64,000 nt of DNA from Neoroseomonas oryzicola (lineage in GTDB: Bacteria > Pseudomonadota > Alphaproteobacteria > Acetobacterales > Acetobacteraceae), in NCBI RefSeq assembly GCF_012163135.1, contig NZ_JAAVUP010000004.1, forward strand, positions 434,001 to 498,000. The letters are read 5' to 3'. Numbering within the stretch: the first letter of the stretch is position 1; each line of letters opens with the position of its first letter. The notes under the pieces are model-generated. The model was not told the origin of the DNA. It saw only the letters and a program-made list of their open reading frames with translations, and did no database searches. Position numbers and translations under genes: made by a program. This document shows positions 33,731 to 44,059 of the stretch, one piece after another.

Positions 33731-35110
33731 ATGCCATACGACTTCGACCTCTTCGTCATCGGCGGCGGTTCGGCCGGCGTGCGCTGCGGGCGCATCGCGG
33801 CGGGGCACGGTGCCCGCGTCGCGGTCGCCGAGGAGCGCTTCTGGGGCGGCACCTGCGTCAATGTCGGCTGCGTGCCCAAGAAGATCATGGTCAATGCCGC
33901 CGAATACGGCGCCTGGATGGAGGATGCCGCAGCCTTCGGCTGGCCGCACCACCGCCATCAGGCCCATGACTGGGCGAAGCTCGCCGCTGCCCGGGACACC
34001 GAGGTCACGCGCCTGTCGGGCATCTACGGCAAGCTGTTGGCCGGCGCCGGCGTCACCTCCTTCGACGCGCGCGCGACCTTCGTCGATCCGCACACCCTCG
34101 ACGTGGGCGGCAAGCGCGTCACGGCCGAGCGCATCGTCATCGCTGTCGGCGGCACGCCGACGCGCCTGCCGATCCCGGGCGCGGAACTCGGCCTGATCTC
34201 GGACGACCTGTTCACGCTGAAGGCATTGCCGAAGCGTGCCATCGTCATCGGCGGCGGCTACATCGCGGTGGAGTTCGCCTGCATCCTGCGCGGCCTCGGC
34301 GCCGAGGTGGACCTGATCTATCGCGCGCCCCTGCCGCTGCGCGGCTTCGACGAGGACGTCCGCGCCGCGGCGGCCGAGGCGCTCGCCGCCCAGGGCATCC
34401 GCCTCAACCCCGACGTGGCGCCGACGCGCATCGCGAAGGTGGGCGACCACCTCATGGTCTCGAAGTCCGACAACTTCATGCGCGAGGCCGACGCGGTGTT
34501 CTTCTGCACCGGCCGCGAGCCGAACACGGCGGGCCTCGGGCTCGACAAGGCCGGGCTCGACGTCCGGCCGGGCACCGGCATCCCGGTCGATGACGAGCAC
34601 CGCACCGCGGTCCCCCACATCTACGCGATCGGGGACGTGATCGACCGCGTGAACCTCACGCCCATGGCGACCGCGGTCGGCCACGCGCTCGCCGACACGC
34701 TGTTCGGCAAGAACCCGCGCAAGGCGTCCTACGAGAACGTGCCGACGGCCGTCTTCATGTCCCCGCCCATCGCGACGGTCGGATTGACGGAAGCCGAGGC
34801 CGCCGCCCGTGGCCCCGTCGACATCTACGTCACCCGCTTCACCCCCATGCGCCACACCATCAGCAAGCGGGAGGGGCGCCGGACGCTGATGAAGCTGGTG
34901 GTCTGCCAGAACACCCAGAAGATCCTCGGCGCCCACATGCTGGGCGAGGATTCCGCCGAGATCATGCAGGGCATCGGCATCGCCGTGGGGATGGGTGCGA
35001 CCAAGCAGGATTTCGACCGCACCATCGGCATCCACCCGACCGCGGCCGAGGAATTCGTCACGCTGCGCACGCGCACCCGCGTCGCCGGCGTCCAGGCGGC
35101 GGCGCAATAG
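33731..35110 (+). CDS. gor: Glutathione-disulfide reductase
   Basis: The 459-residue flavoenzyme has the FAD motif DLFVIGGGSAGVRCGRIAAG, the redox pair in GGTCVNVGCVPKKIM, the NADPH motif IVIGGGYIAVEFACILRGLG, YAIGDVIDRVNLTPMA for the second FAD site and the C-terminal GIHPTAAEEFV with the catalytic histidine and glutamate. It keeps glutathione reduced in the cytoplasm. A GTG-started MFS gene follows one base after its stop, so the two are co-transcribed. Mycothione or trypanothione reductase-like variants are less likely. Confidence 0.93.
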   Translation: MPYDFDLFVIGGGSAGVRCGRIAAGHGARVAVAEERFWGGTCVNVGCVPKKIMVNAAEYGAWMEDAAAFGWPHHRHQAHDWAKLAAARDTEVTRLSGIYGKLLAGAGVTSFDARATFVDPHTLDVGGKRVTAERIVIAVGGTPTRLPIPGAELGLISDDLFTLKALPKRAIVIGGGYIAVEFACILRGLGAEVDLIYRAPLPLRGFDEDVRAAAAEALAAQGIRLNPDVAPTRIAKVGDHLMVSKSDNFMREADAVFFCTGREPNTAGLGLDKAGLDVRPGTGIPVDDEHRTAVPHIYAIGDVIDRVNLTPMATAVGHALADTLFGKNPRKASYENVPTAVFMSPPIATVGLTEAEAAARGPVDIYVTRFTPMRHTISKREGRRTLMKLVVCQNTQKILGAHMLGEDSAEIMQGIGIAVGMGATKQDFDRTIGIHPTAAEEFVTLRTRTRVAGVQAAAQ

Positions 35111-35111
35111 G

Positions 35112-36335
35112 GTGTCGCCCCAGGCCCGCCTGACGGTCCTCTTCGCCTCGGCGGGTCATTTCCTGCACCACGTGCTGACGGGCGTCTTCCTCACCCTCGC
35201 GGTCATCCTCGAGCGGGTTTGGGAGAAGCCCTATGCCGAGATCATCCCGCTCTGGACCGCGGGGGCGATGATGGTCGGCCTCGGTGCGCCGGCGGCGGGC
35301 TGGCTCGCGGACCGCTTCGGCCATGCGCGCATGATGGCGGTCTTCTACCTCGGGATCGGGGCTTCGGCCGTCGCGGCGGGCATGGTCAGCGGGCCGTCGG
35401 GCATGGCGGTCGCGCTGGGCGCGGTCGGGCTGTTCGGGGCGATCTACCACCCGGTCGGCATGGCCTGGGTCTCGATGGCCGCGCCCATCGCGATCCGGGG
35501 ACGGATCATGGGCTGGCTCGGCATCGCCGGGTCGATCGGGGTTGCGCTGGCCGCCGTGATCGCGGGCGGGCTGGCGGAAGTCGCGGGCTGGCGCGCGGCG
35601 CTGATCGTGCCAGGGCTCGTGACGATCGCGGGCGGGGTGTTGCTGATGCTGGCGATCGCCGGCGGGCGCGTGGCCGCCGCGCCCGCGCATACCGTGACGG
35701 CGGCGCCCGGCACGGCGACGGCGCCCGACAGCCGGGCGCCGATGGGCGTGCTGGTGGTGCTGGCGGTGACCTTCTCGCTGGGCTCGGTCGTCTACGCCGC
35801 CTTCTCGACGGCCCTGCCGAAGTGGCTCAGCGACAGTCTCGGCCTCGATGCCGGGGAGGCTGCGCAGCTTGGCTTCGTGGTCGGGGCGACGCTGCTGGCG
35901 GGCAGCGTCGGGCAGCTGGTCGGCGGACGGCTGGCGGACCGGTTGCCGTTCAAGTGGCTCTATGTCGCGACCTTCGCGCTGAAGCTGCTGCCGCTGGCGG
36001 TTGCCGGAGCGCTCGGTGGGCCGGCCGCGGTCGTGGCGGCAGCGGTGATCGGCTTCACCTTCGACATGTCAGCCCCGGTCGAGAACCTCCTCCTCGCCCG
36101 CTATTCCTCGGGCCGCCGCCGTGGCCTGGCCTTCGGGATGAAGTTCGCGATGGGCTTCGCCGCCGCGCCGCTGGGGGTGAACCTGGTCGCCTGGGCCTAT
36201 GCGGATGGTACCGGCGGGGCAGGGGTGCTGTTCGCGATCCTGGCCGGCCTGACTGCGACGATGCTCGCGGCCGCGTTGCTGCTCCCGCGCGAGGCCGCAT
36301 CCTCCGCCCGCGCCGTCCCCGCCCCGGCCGAATAG
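35112..36335 (+). CDS. MFS transporter
   Basis: The 407-residue membrane protein starts at GTG 35112 (SPQARLTVLFASAGHFLHHV). About 12 hydrophobic helices are visible, with the MFS loop 2-3 motif GWLADRFGHARMMAVF near residue 60 and a second half from about 205 after a Pro/Ala/Thr linker. GGRLADRLPFKWLYV repeats the motif in the second half. Export of a sugar, drug or acid is possible; the cargo is not predictable. It lies directly downstream of gor. A hairpin repeat (copy B) follows the stop. Confidence 0.88.
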   Translation: MSPQARLTVLFASAGHFLHHVLTGVFLTLAVILERVWEKPYAEIIPLWTAGAMMVGLGAPAAGWLADRFGHARMMAVFYLGIGASAVAAGMVSGPSGMAVALGAVGLFGAIYHPVGMAWVSMAAPIAIRGRIMGWLGIAGSIGVALAAVIAGGLAEVAGWRAALIVPGLVTIAGGVLLMLAIAGGRVAAAPAHTVTAAPGTATAPDSRAPMGVLVVLAVTFSLGSVVYAAFSTALPKWLSDSLGLDAGEAAQLGFVVGATLLAGSVGQLVGGRLADRLPFKWLYVATFALKLLPLAVAGALGGPAAVVAAAVIGFTFDMSAPVENLLLARYSSGRRRGLAFGMKFAMGFAAAPLGVNLVAWAYADGTGGAGVLFAILAGLTATMLAAALLLPREAASSARAVPAPAE

Positions 36336-36350
36336 CGCACACCCAAGTCC

Positions 36351-36409
36351 TGGTTTCCAAAGGCCTTTCGGCCTTTGGTGGGGTGGTCCGGAGGGGCGAG
36401 GCCCCTCCG
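36351..36409. repeat. Convergent-gap hairpin repeat, copy B
   Basis: Stem 1 is CCAAAGGCC-TTTC-GGCCTTTGG (36357-36378). Stem 2 is CGGAGGGGC-GAG-GCCCCTCCG (36389-36409), ending one base before the serine-hydrolase stop codon. The order is reversed relative to copy A, so the element occurs in both orientations. It lies between convergent genes and may terminate both. Confidence 0.8.
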
Positions 36410-36410
36410 C

Positions 36411-37577
36411 TCATTCCCCGTTGAGCGTCGCCTCGAACCCCCGGAACAGCGCGATCGCCTTGGGGTCGAAGAAGGGCAGGACCTGGCTCATCATCAGCCC
36501 GGTCGTCCCGTGCCCGTGGTCGATCCAGTAGTATGTGTTGGCCAGCCCCGCCCAGGCCAGGCTGCCCGCCGCGCGTCCCTGCGGCGTCTGCCGGCGGTTC
36601 ACCAGGAAGGACAACCCCCAGCCGCACGGGATGCCCGGGAAGAAATCGGCGTCATGCGTCGCGGAGGGCACGGCGGAGACCATCGGCTGAACCGCGAGCG
36701 GGGCGATCTGGTCCCGCGCCATCTCGGCGATCGTCTCGGCCTTCAGCAGCCGCTCCCGCCCATGCCGTCCGCTGTTGAGGATCATGCGCGCGAAGGCGAG
36801 GTAGTCCCTGGCGGTCGAATAGAGCCCGCCGCCGCCGCTTTCGAACTCGGGGTCCTGCTCAACGATCATGTCGATCGGCGTCAGGCTGCCGTCCGGGCCC
36901 CGGGCATGCACGCTGGCAAGGCGCGCGCGCATGTCCTCCCGCAGCCGGAAGGCGGTGTCCGCCATGCCGAGGGGGGCGAAGATCGTCTCGGCGAAGTGAT
37001 CGCCCAGGCGCTGGCCGGTCGCCGCCTCGACCATGCGACCGACCCAGTCGAGGCCGATGCCGTAGTTCCAGGATTCGCCCGGATCGAACAGGAGAGGCAG
37101 GCGCAGGGCCGCCAGCTTCCCAGTCGGCATCGGCGGTAGGCCCAGCGCCTTGCGCGCCTTGATCGTCTCGGCACTCCACATCTCGTAGGAGAAGCCGGAG
37201 GTGTGCGTCAGCAGGTGGCGCAGCGTCATCGCCCGCTTCGGCGCCCGCAGGATGGGCTGGCCCGCGGCGTCGAAGCCCTCCAGGACCCGGGCCTCGGCCA
37301 GGTCGGGCAGGATTTCGGCGGCCGGGGCGTCCAGCGCCAGGCGCCCGGCCTCGACCAGGCGCATCGCCGCCACCGCGGTGACGGCCTTGGTCATGGAAGC
37401 GATCCAGACGACCGTGTCGGGCGCCATCGGCTCGGGGGCGCCCAGCCGCCGCACGCCGTAACCGGCCGCGAAGCCTGCCTCCTCCCGCCCCGCGGCCGCG
37501 ACGACCACGCCGGGCAGGTCGCCCGCCTGCACGGCGCGCTGCATCAGGATCCCGACGGCGTCGGCGCGGTCCAACAT
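36411..37577 (-). CDS. Serine hydrolase, class C beta-lactamase/esterase family
   Basis: The 388-residue protein has the catalytic SxxK in [20 protein letters not shown] (about residues 58-77), [16 protein letters not shown] near 117, [20 protein letters not shown] with the tyrosine near 159, and GHGTTG near the C-terminus in place of KTG. It has no signal peptide, which favours an esterase (EstB-like) over a periplasmic beta-lactamase. ATG 37577 ([16 protein letters not shown]) is the family start. The gene is divergent from DAHP synthase. Confidence 0.88.
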   Translation of the reverse strand: MLDRADAVGILMQRAVQAGDLPGVVVAAAGREEAGFAAGYGVRRLGAPEPMAPDTVVWIASMTKAVTAVAAMRLVEAGRLALDAPAAEILPDLAEARVLEGFDAAGQPILRAPKRAMTLRHLLTHTSGFSYEMWSAETIKARKALGLPPMPTGKLAALRLPLLFDPGESWNYGIGLDWVGRMVEAATGQRLGDHFAETIFAPLGMADTAFRLREDMRARLASVHARGPDGSLTPIDMIVEQDPEFESGGGGLYSTARDYLAFARMILNSGRHGRERLLKAETIAEMARDQIAPLAVQPMVSAVPSATHDADFFPGIPCGWGLSFLVNRRQTPQGRAAGSLAWAGLANTYYWIDHGHGTTGLMMSQVLPFFDPKAIALFRGFEATLNGE

Positions 37578-37691
37578 GACATCCCCTTCCCAAGCATGGC
37601 GGTCCGGCGAGCCTCGCACGGCCGCGCCGCTTCCCCCATCCCCCACGCCGAGGGTAAGGTGCCCGACTTTCATGGAGGAGAGTGCCAGACA

Positions 37692-39071
37692 ATGACCGCG
37701 CGAGGCTGGAGCCCGGATTCCTGGCGGGCGATGCCGATCCGGCAGGTGCCGGACTACCCGGACCAGGCGGCGCTTGCCGCGATGGAAGGGAAGATCGCGC
37801 GATTTCCCCCGCTGGTTTTTGCAGGCGAGGCCCGGCGCCTCCGGGCCGCGCTGGCGCGTGCCGGCGACGGGGAAGCCTTCGTCCTGCAGGGTGGGGACTG
37901 CGCCGAGAGCTTCGGCGACTTCACCGCCAACGTCATCCGCGACACCTTCCGCGTGCTGCTGCAGATGGCCGTGGTGCTGACCTTCGGCGGCCAGGTGCCG
38001 GTCGTGAAGCTCGGCCGCATGGCCGGGCAGTTCGCCAAGCCGCGGTCCAGCGACACCGAGACCAAGGACGGCGTCACGCTGCCCTCCTATCGCGGGGACA
38101 TCATCAACGGCCCGGACTTCACGCCAGAGGCCCGCATCCCCGACCCGGCGCGCATGGAATTCGCCTACATGCAGTCGGCGGGCACGATGAACCTGCTGCG
38201 CGCCTTCGCGACCGGCGGCTATGCGGACCTGCACCATGTGCACCGCTGGAACCTCGGCTTCGTCGCCCGCAGCCCGCTGGCCGACCGCTACGCCGACCTC
38301 GCGACGCGCATCGACCAGACGCTGTCCTTCATGCAGGCCTGCGGCATGTCGGACCTGCCCCAGGTGCGCGAGACGGATTTCTACACGAGCCACGAGAGCC
38401 TGCTGCTCCCCTATGAGGAAGCGCTGACCCGCATCGATTCCACCACGGGCGATGCCTATGCCTGCTCGGCGCATTTCCTCTGGATCGGCGACCGCACGCG
38501 GCAGCCGGACGGGGCGCATGTGGAATTCCTCCGCGGCGTGAAGAACCCGATCGGCATGAAGGTCGGCCCGTCGATGGACGCGGACGAGCTCGTCCGCCTG
38601 ACCGAGATCCTGAACCCGGCGAACGAGAAGGGGCGCCTGACGCTCATCTCCCGCATGGGCCACGACAAGGTCGAGGCGAAGCTCGCCCCGCTGGTGCGCG
38701 CGGTGCAGAAGGCCGGGCGCAACGTGGTGTGGCTGTGCGACCCGATGCACGGCAACACCACGACCGTCGCCGGGTACAAGACCCGCGTCTTCGATTCCAT
38801 CATGGGCGAGGTGCGCGGCTTCTTCGACGTGCATGAGGCCGAGGGCACCACCGCCGGCGGCGTCCATGTCGAGATGACCGGCCAGGAAGTGACGGAATGC
38901 CTCGGCGGTGCGCATCGCCTGTCCGAGACGGACCTGTCGGCCAACTACGCGACCTCCTGCGACCCGCGGCTGAATGCCGAGCAGTCGCTGGAACTGGCCT
39001 TCCTGATCGCGGAGGAGCTGAAGGCCCGCAAGGCCGCCGCGCTCGCGACCCCGGCCCAGGCGGCGCAGTGA
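37692..39071 (+). CDS. Class II 3-deoxy-7-phosphoheptulonate (DAHP) synthase
   Basis: The 459-residue enzyme is the plant-type (class II) form: [19 protein letters not shown] at the start, [14 protein letters not shown] near residue 64, [31 protein letters not shown] and [19 protein letters not shown]. It joins phosphoenolpyruvate and erythrose-4-phosphate in the first step of aromatic synthesis. ATG 37692 follows GGAGAG. Its TGA overlaps the GTG of the nicotinate phosphoribosyltransferase gene, so the two are translationally coupled. Confidence 0.95.
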   Translation: MTARGWSPDSWRAMPIRQVPDYPDQAALAAMEGKIARFPPLVFAGEARRLRAALARAGDGEAFVLQGGDCAESFGDFTANVIRDTFRVLLQMAVVLTFGGQVPVVKLGRMAGQFAKPRSSDTETKDGVTLPSYRGDIINGPDFTPEARIPDPARMEFAYMQSAGTMNLLRAFATGGYADLHHVHRWNLGFVARSPLADRYADLATRIDQTLSFMQACGMSDLPQVRETDFYTSHESLLLPYEEALTRIDSTTGDAYACSAHFLWIGDRTRQPDGAHVEFLRGVKNPIGMKVGPSMDADELVRLTEILNPANEKGRLTLISRMGHDKVEAKLAPLVRAVQKAGRNVVWLCDPMHGNTTTVAGYKTRVFDSIMGEVRGFFDVHEAEGTTAGGVHVEMTGQEVTECLGGAHRLSETDLSANYATSCDPRLNAEQSLELAFLIAEELKARKAAALATPAQAAQ

Positions 39072-40297
39072 ACAAGCCGCCACCGCTCGGCGGCGCCACG
39101 CTCGGCGCCGCGCTGGCGACCGGCGTGCCGCGGCGGGAGACCCCCGCCGCGCCGCCCCCCGACACGTCGGATGCGGTGATCACCGCGCGGACGGATTCCT
39201 ACTTCAACCGCACCAAGCAGATCGTCGAGCGCTTCGGCGACACGCGGGTGACCTATGCGGTCTTCCTGCGCCGTCCCGTGGTCTGCGCGCCGCGGCTGAT
39301 GCTCGACTGGCTGCGGGCCGTGGCGAAGGCCCGCGGCACCGACGTGCACATCGAGGTGATGCACGAGGAAGGTGTGTGGGTCGGCGCCGGCGATCCGCTG
39401 CTCTACATCACCGGCTCGCTCGTCGCGCTGTCGGACCTCGAGACGCTGCTGCTCCAGAAGCTGGGCGCTGCCTGCGTCGCCGCGCACAACGCCTACCAGA
39501 TGTGCCTCGAACTGCCGAAGGTCGCCTTCCTCGCGATGGAAGCGCGCCACTGCGCCGGGGCCGAGATGCAGGAGATGATGGCCTACGCCGCCTCCGTCGG
39601 CAGCCGCGCGGCGCAGGCCGAAGGGGCCAAGGGCTTCATCGGCAACGCCAATGACGCGACGGCCCATTGGTTCGGCCAGAAATCCGGCTACGGGACCATG
39701 CCGCACGCCCTGATCGGCTACGCCGGCACCACCGTCCGTGCGGCCGAGATGTTCCACGAGACCTATCCGACCGAGCCTCTCACCGTCCTCGTCGACTACT
39801 TCGGGCGCGAGGTGACGGATGGCCTGGCGGTCGCGCGGCGCTTCCCGGAACTCGCGGCGGAAGGGCGGCTGGCGGTGCGCCTCGACACCCATGGCGGCCG
39901 CTTCCTCGAGGGCCTCGACCCGGCGGAATCCTACGCCGTGCTGGAACGCCACGCGCCGGGCGCGATCCGCCGCTACCGCAGCGAGACGGAACTGCGCCAC
40001 CTGGTCGGCACCGGCGTTTCCGCCGCGGCGATCTGGAAGATGCGCGAGGAACTCGACACCGCCGGCTTCCCGAAGGTCCGCATCGTTGCCTCCTCCGGCT
40101 TCGGCGTCGGCAAGTGCCGCGTGATGGCCGAGGCCAAGGCGCCGATCGACGTCGTCGGCACCGGATCCTTCATCCCCGACGCCTGGTCCGAGACCTACGC
40201 GACCGCCGACATCGTCGACTATGACGGCACGCCGCGGGTGAAGGTCGGGCGCGAATTCCTGCTGCGCAACGGGGCGCGCCGGCGCGGGGGCGCCTGA
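39068..40297 (+). CDS. pncB: Nicotinate phosphoribosyltransferase
   Basis: The 409-residue protein starts at GTG 39068, inside the end of the DAHP synthase gene. Landmarks are [72 protein letters not shown] and [15 protein letters not shown], which fit the NAPRTase phosphate- and base-binding sites. It converts nicotinate to nicotinate mononucleotide for NAD salvage. nadE lies 2 kb downstream. The coupling with an aromatic-pathway enzyme is noteworthy. Nicotinate is more likely than nicotinamide as substrate. Confidence 0.88.
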   Translation: MNKPPPLGGATLGAALATGVPRRETPAAPPPDTSDAVITARTDSYFNRTKQIVERFGDTRVTYAVFLRRPVVCAPRLMLDWLRAVAKARGTDVHIEVMHEEGVWVGAGDPLLYITGSLVALSDLETLLLQKLGAACVAAHNAYQMCLELPKVAFLAMEARHCAGAEMQEMMAYAASVGSRAAQAEGAKGFIGNANDATAHWFGQKSGYGTMPHALIGYAGTTVRAAEMFHETYPTEPLTVLVDYFGREVTDGLAVARRFPELAAEGRLAVRLDTHGGRFLEGLDPAESYAVLERHAPGAIRRYRSETELRHLVGTGVSAAAIWKMREELDTAGFPKVRIVASSGFGVGKCRVMAEAKAPIDVVGTGSFIPDAWSETYATADIVDYDGTPRVKVGREFLLRNGARRRGGA

Positions 40298-40315
40298 CGC
40301 CGCCACCCTGCGCGA

Positions 40316-41359
40316 TCAGCGCATGTCCACGCCTTGCTTGCCCTGGGCCATGGCCTGGGCAATGAGGCGGCGTTCCTGTTCCGCCCCCTCGGCATCGGTG
40401 AAGAAGGTGAAGATCGCGAAGCGCTCCCCGCGCGTGACGGGCAGCGCCTCGTGCAGCAGGTCGCAGGAGAAGATCACGCAGCCGCCCGCCTCGGGCTCGT
40501 ATTCCTCGGGGCCGAATTCGGGGAAGCGCAGCGTCCCGCCCTCGTAGTCGCCGGTGTTGAGGTTCAGGCTCATCGCGAAGCGGCGATGCGCCGTGGTCGG
40601 CGTGCGGTTGTCGCGATGCGCGCCGAAGGCGCCGGCGTCGGTCGCGGAGTAGCAGCCGATCCGCGGCGCCTCGAAGCTCGCGGCGCGGAACCGATAGGCG
40701 CGCCACATCTCGGGCACCACGCGCCGTTCGAGCCGCTGCTGGAAGCGGTCATAGAGCGCCCGGTCGTCGAGGAAGACATCCGTGCGGCGCTTGATGTCGG
40801 CGACCGCGCCGGTGCCGACCGCCTCGCTGCCCACGGCGACGCGCCCCTGGCTCTTGGTGCCGTTGCGCCAATGGGTCAGCAGCGATTCGATCAGCGCGGG
40901 TTCGAGGACATCCGGGATGATCAGCACGGGCGCGCCCTGGCGGCGTGGCGCCCCGGCCGGTTGCTGCGGCGGGATGGACTCGATCGCGGCGTCGAGCGCC
41001 GTCTCGCCCGCCCCAAGAAACCCGATCCGCCCGCGCGGGGTCAGCACCACGGCGCCGCCATCGGGCAGCCCGAACCCGTTGAGCAACCGGCGTGCGGGGT
41101 CGAACACCCGCTGCGGGCCGCCCGGGCGCGGCGCGCCGGCGGGCATCTGGCACACCACCAGGAACAGCAGCGCCCCGCGCTCCGCGAGGCGTGCCGTGGC
41201 CGCAGCCAGGCGCTCCGGCGTCGGCTCGATGCCCAGCAGCAGCACGCGGTGCGACCCCGCGATGGCCTGGCCATGGAGGTCGACATTCTTCCCGGTCGCA
41301 TCGGGAAGCGTGAGCGAGAGGAGAAGATCCCCTTGCGCGAGGGAGGCGCTGTTCGACAT
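40316..41359 (-). CDS. 2OG-Fe(II) oxygenase with thioredoxin-fold N-terminal domain
   Basis: The 347-residue protein has two parts. Residues about 1-125 look like a peroxiredoxin/AhpC-type thioredoxin fold (GDLLLSLTLPDATGKNVDL, then FLVVCQMP) without the usual catalytic cysteine near the N-terminus. Residues about 145-345 are a prolyl-4-hydroxylase-type double-stranded beta-helix with iron ligands H248 and D250 (FGAHRDN) and H303 (LLHEALP), and R313 for 2-oxoglutarate. It probably hydroxylates an unknown protein or small molecule. ATG 41359 (SNSASLAQGD) is used; the longer frame to 41473 has no homology. Confidence 0.85.
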   Translation of the reverse strand: MSNSASLAQGDLLLSLTLPDATGKNVDLHGQAIAGSHRVLLLGIEPTPERLAAATARLAERGALLFLVVCQMPAGAPRPGGPQRVFDPARRLLNGFGLPDGGAVVLTPRGRIGFLGAGETALDAAIESIPPQQPAGAPRRQGAPVLIIPDVLEPALIESLLTHWRNGTKSQGRVAVGSEAVGTGAVADIKRRTDVFLDDRALYDRFQQRLERRVVPEMWRAYRFRAASFEAPRIGCYSATDAGAFGAHRDNRTPTTAHRRFAMSLNLNTGDYEGGTLRFPEFGPEEYEPEAGGCVIFSCDLLHEALPVTRGERFAIFTFFTDAEGAEQERRLIAQAMAQGKQGVDMR

Positions 41360-41436
41360 GGCTGCAATCTCGCATCGGAATGTGTGGGCCGGAACCGGTT
41401 TCTGGATCGGGGCCGATCGGCGATGATGCGGCTCCC

Positions 41437-42354
41437 ATGCCGGATCCCACCCAGCCGCCCCCCCGGGCCCCAATCACGCCCGACGCGGCCGCGCGCGAAC
41501 GCCGCATCGGCTGGATCTGCGCTGGCCTGCTGCTGATGGTCTGGGCGAGCTTCCACCTCGTCTCCCGCTTCGTGGTGCGCGAGACGCTGACGCCCTGGGA
41601 CGTCGCGGCGCTGCGCTACGGCGGGGCCTTCCTCTGCGTGCTGCCCTTCCTGGCGCTGCGCGGCCTGCCGCGGGTGCCCGTCACGCGCATCCCGGCGGCG
41701 CTGGTCTTCGCGGGGCTCGGCTTCCCGATCATGGCCTATGCGGGCTACCGGCTCGCCCCGGCCGCGCATGGCGCGACGATCATGGCCGCGGGCCTGCCGG
41801 CGGTGACCGCCATCCTGGCCGCGCTGGCGGGGCAGGGGATGCCCTCCCGCCGCCGCATGCTCGGCATCGCAACGATCATCGCGGGCAGCCTGCTGCTTGC
41901 CGTGACGACGGGCGGGGCCTGGGCCGGGGCCTGGCGGGGCGACCTGCTGTTCCTCGCCGCGGTCAGCAGCTGGGCGGTCTACACCCTGCTGGTCCAGCGC
42001 TGGCGCCTGCCGGCGCTCGACACCACGCTGGCCATCGGGCTGACCGCCGCGCCGGTCTACCTGCCGGTCTGGTGGCTGTTCCTGCCCTCGGGGTTGGCCG
42101 AGGCCTCCTGGGCGGCCATCCTCGGCCAGGCGGCGTTCCAGGGGGCGGGGGCGGCGATCATCGCCGGCGTCCTGTTCACCCGCTCGGTCACCGCCCTCGG
42201 CCCGACCATCACGACCATGATCGGCGCCGCCGTGCCGGGCATCGTCGCCCTGGTCGCCTGGCCGCTGCTGGGGGAGGCCCTGCCCCCCGTCGGGCTGCTG
42301 GCCGTCCTGCTCGTCTCGGCGGGCATGCTGCTCGGGATCGGCGGATCGCGTTGA
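41437..42354 (+). CDS. DMT-superfamily (EamA) transporter
   Basis: The 305-residue membrane protein has about ten hydrophobic helices in two EamA halves (from about residue 25 and about 165). Features include IGWICAGLLLMVWASFHLVS, the ALRYGGAFLCVLPFLALRGL loop and LGPTITTMIGAAVPGIVALV. Such transporters often export amino acids or metabolites. ATG 41437 is chosen over the upstream frame start. It is divergent from the oxygenase gene and followed by nadE 34 bases later. Confidence 0.88.
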   Translation: MPDPTQPPPRAPITPDAAARERRIGWICAGLLLMVWASFHLVSRFVVRETLTPWDVAALRYGGAFLCVLPFLALRGLPRVPVTRIPAALVFAGLGFPIMAYAGYRLAPAAHGATIMAAGLPAVTAILAALAGQGMPSRRRMLGIATIIAGSLLLAVTTGGAWAGAWRGDLLFLAAVSSWAVYTLLVQRWRLPALDTTLAIGLTAAPVYLPVWWLFLPSGLAEASWAAILGQAAFQGAGAAIIAGVLFTRSVTALGPTITTMIGAAVPGIVALVAWPLLGEALPPVGLLAVLLVSAGMLLGIGGSR

Positions 42355-42388
42355 CCCCCACCCCGGCGATACCTAGGTTCCGCGGATC

Positions 42389-44059
42389 ATGGCCGACACG
42401 CTGAAGATCGCGCTCGCGCAGATCAATACCACCCATGTGGGCGCGCTCACCGCCAATGCGGACCGCATCCGCGTGGCGCGGGCCGAAGGGGCGCGCCTTG
42501 GCGCGGACCTGGTGGTCACCCCGGAATTCTCGGTCGGCGGCTACCTGCCCGAGGATCTCGTCCTGAAGCCGGCCTATGTCGCCGCCTGCGCCGAGATCAT
42601 CGCGCAGCTCGCCGCCGAGACCGCCGATGGCGGCCCGGGCCTGATCGTCGGCGGCCCCTGGCGGGACGGCGACAAGCTGCACAACGCGGCCTTCCTCCTC
42701 GAAGGCGGGCGCATCGCCGCGCGCCGCGCCAAGCACGAGCTGCCCAATTACGGCGTCTTCGACGAGAAGCGCGTCTTCGATGCCGGCCCGGTGCCCGGCC
42801 CGATCCCGTTCCGCGGCTTCCGCATCGGCCTGATGGTCTGCGAGGATTGGTGGCTGCCGACGGTCGCCGAGACGCTCTGCGAGACCGGCGCCGAGATCCT
42901 GCTGTCGATCAACGGTTCCCCCTTCGAGGCCGACAAGCACGAGAGGCAGCGCCTGCCGCTCGCCGTGACGCGCGTCGTCGAGACCGGCCTGCCCTTCGTC
43001 TTCCTGGGCCAGGTCGGCGGGCAGGACGAGATCGTCTTCGACGGCGCCTCCTTCGTGCTCAATCCCGACCGTTCGCTCGCGCAGCTCATGCCCTCCTTCG
43101 CCGAGGAGGTGCGACTGACCGAATGGCACCGGGAGGGCGAGCGCCTGGTCTGCAAGCCCGGCGCCATCGCGAAGGTCCCGGACCGGCTCGGGCAGGTCTA
43201 TGCGGCGATGGTGCTCGGCCTGCGCGACTATGTCGGCAAGAACGGCTTCCCGGGGGTGGTGCTCGGCCTGTCGGGCGGCATCGATTCCGCGATCTCGGCG
43301 GCCGTCGCCGTCGATGCGCTGGGGCCCGACCGCGTGCGCGCGGTGATGATGCCCTCGCCCTACACCAGCGGCGAGAGCCTCGAGGACGCGGCGGAATGCG
43401 CGCGCCTGCTCGGCATCCGCTACGACACCATCGGCATCGGGCCGGCGATGGATGCCTTCACCTCCATGCTCGCGCCCGCCTTCGGCAACCGCCCGGCGGA
43501 CATCACCGAGGAGAACATCCAGTCGCGCATCCGCGGCGTGACGCTGATGGCGCTGTCCAACAAGTTCGGCGACATGCTGCTGACCACCGGCAACAAGTCC
43601 GAAATGTCGACCGGCTACGCCACCATCTATGGCGACATGTGCGGCGGCTATTCGGTGCTGAAGGATGTCTACAAGACGATGGTCTTCGCGCTCTGCCGCT
43701 GGCGCAACGCGAACGTGCCGGATGGCGCGCTCGGGCCCGCTGGCGCGGTGATGCCGGAACGCGTCATCACCAAGCCGCCCTCGGCGGAACTGCGACCGAA
43801 CCAGAAGGACCAGGACAGCCTGCCGCCCTATGAGGTGCTGGACGCCATCCTCGAGGGGCTGGTCGAAGGCGAGAAGTCGGTCGATGCGCTCGTCGCCGAG
43901 GGCTTCGACCGCCCGACCGTGCTGCGCGTGTGGAAGCTGCTCGACCGTGCCGAATACAAGCGCCGCCAGGCGCCGCCCGGCGTGAAGATCACTGCCCGCG
44001 CCTTCGGTCGCGACCGCCGCTACCCGATCACCAACGGCTTCACGGCGCTGGTGAAATGA
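42389..44059 (+). CDS. nadE: Glutamine-dependent NAD+ synthetase
   Basis: The 556-residue enzyme joins a nitrilase-type glutaminase and an NAD synthetase. The glutaminase triad is visible: glutamate in VTPEFSVGGYLPED, lysine in AKHELPNYGVFDEKRVF and cysteine in GLMVCEDWW. The synthetase has the PP-loop VLGLSGGIDSAISAAV near residue 291 and GNKSEMSTGYATIYGDMCGG. It amidates deamido-NAD using glutamine. Its stop overlaps the start of the first small paralogue (ATGA). Confidence 0.96.
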   Translation: MADTLKIALAQINTTHVGALTANADRIRVARAEGARLGADLVVTPEFSVGGYLPEDLVLKPAYVAACAEIIAQLAAETADGGPGLIVGGPWRDGDKLHNAAFLLEGGRIAARRAKHELPNYGVFDEKRVFDAGPVPGPIPFRGFRIGLMVCEDWWLPTVAETLCETGAEILLSINGSPFEADKHERQRLPLAVTRVVETGLPFVFLGQVGGQDEIVFDGASFVLNPDRSLAQLMPSFAEEVRLTEWHREGERLVCKPGAIAKVPDRLGQVYAAMVLGLRDYVGKNGFPGVVLGLSGGIDSAISAAVAVDALGPDRVRAVMMPSPYTSGESLEDAAECARLLGIRYDTIGIGPAMDAFTSMLAPAFGNRPADITEENIQSRIRGVTLMALSNKFGDMLLTTGNKSEMSTGYATIYGDMCGGYSVLKDVYKTMVFALCRWRNANVPDGALGPAGAVMPERVITKPPSAELRPNQKDQDSLPPYEVLDAILEGLVEGEKSVDALVAEGFDRPTVLRVWKLLDRAEYKRRQAPPGVKITARAFGRDRRYPITNGFTALVK

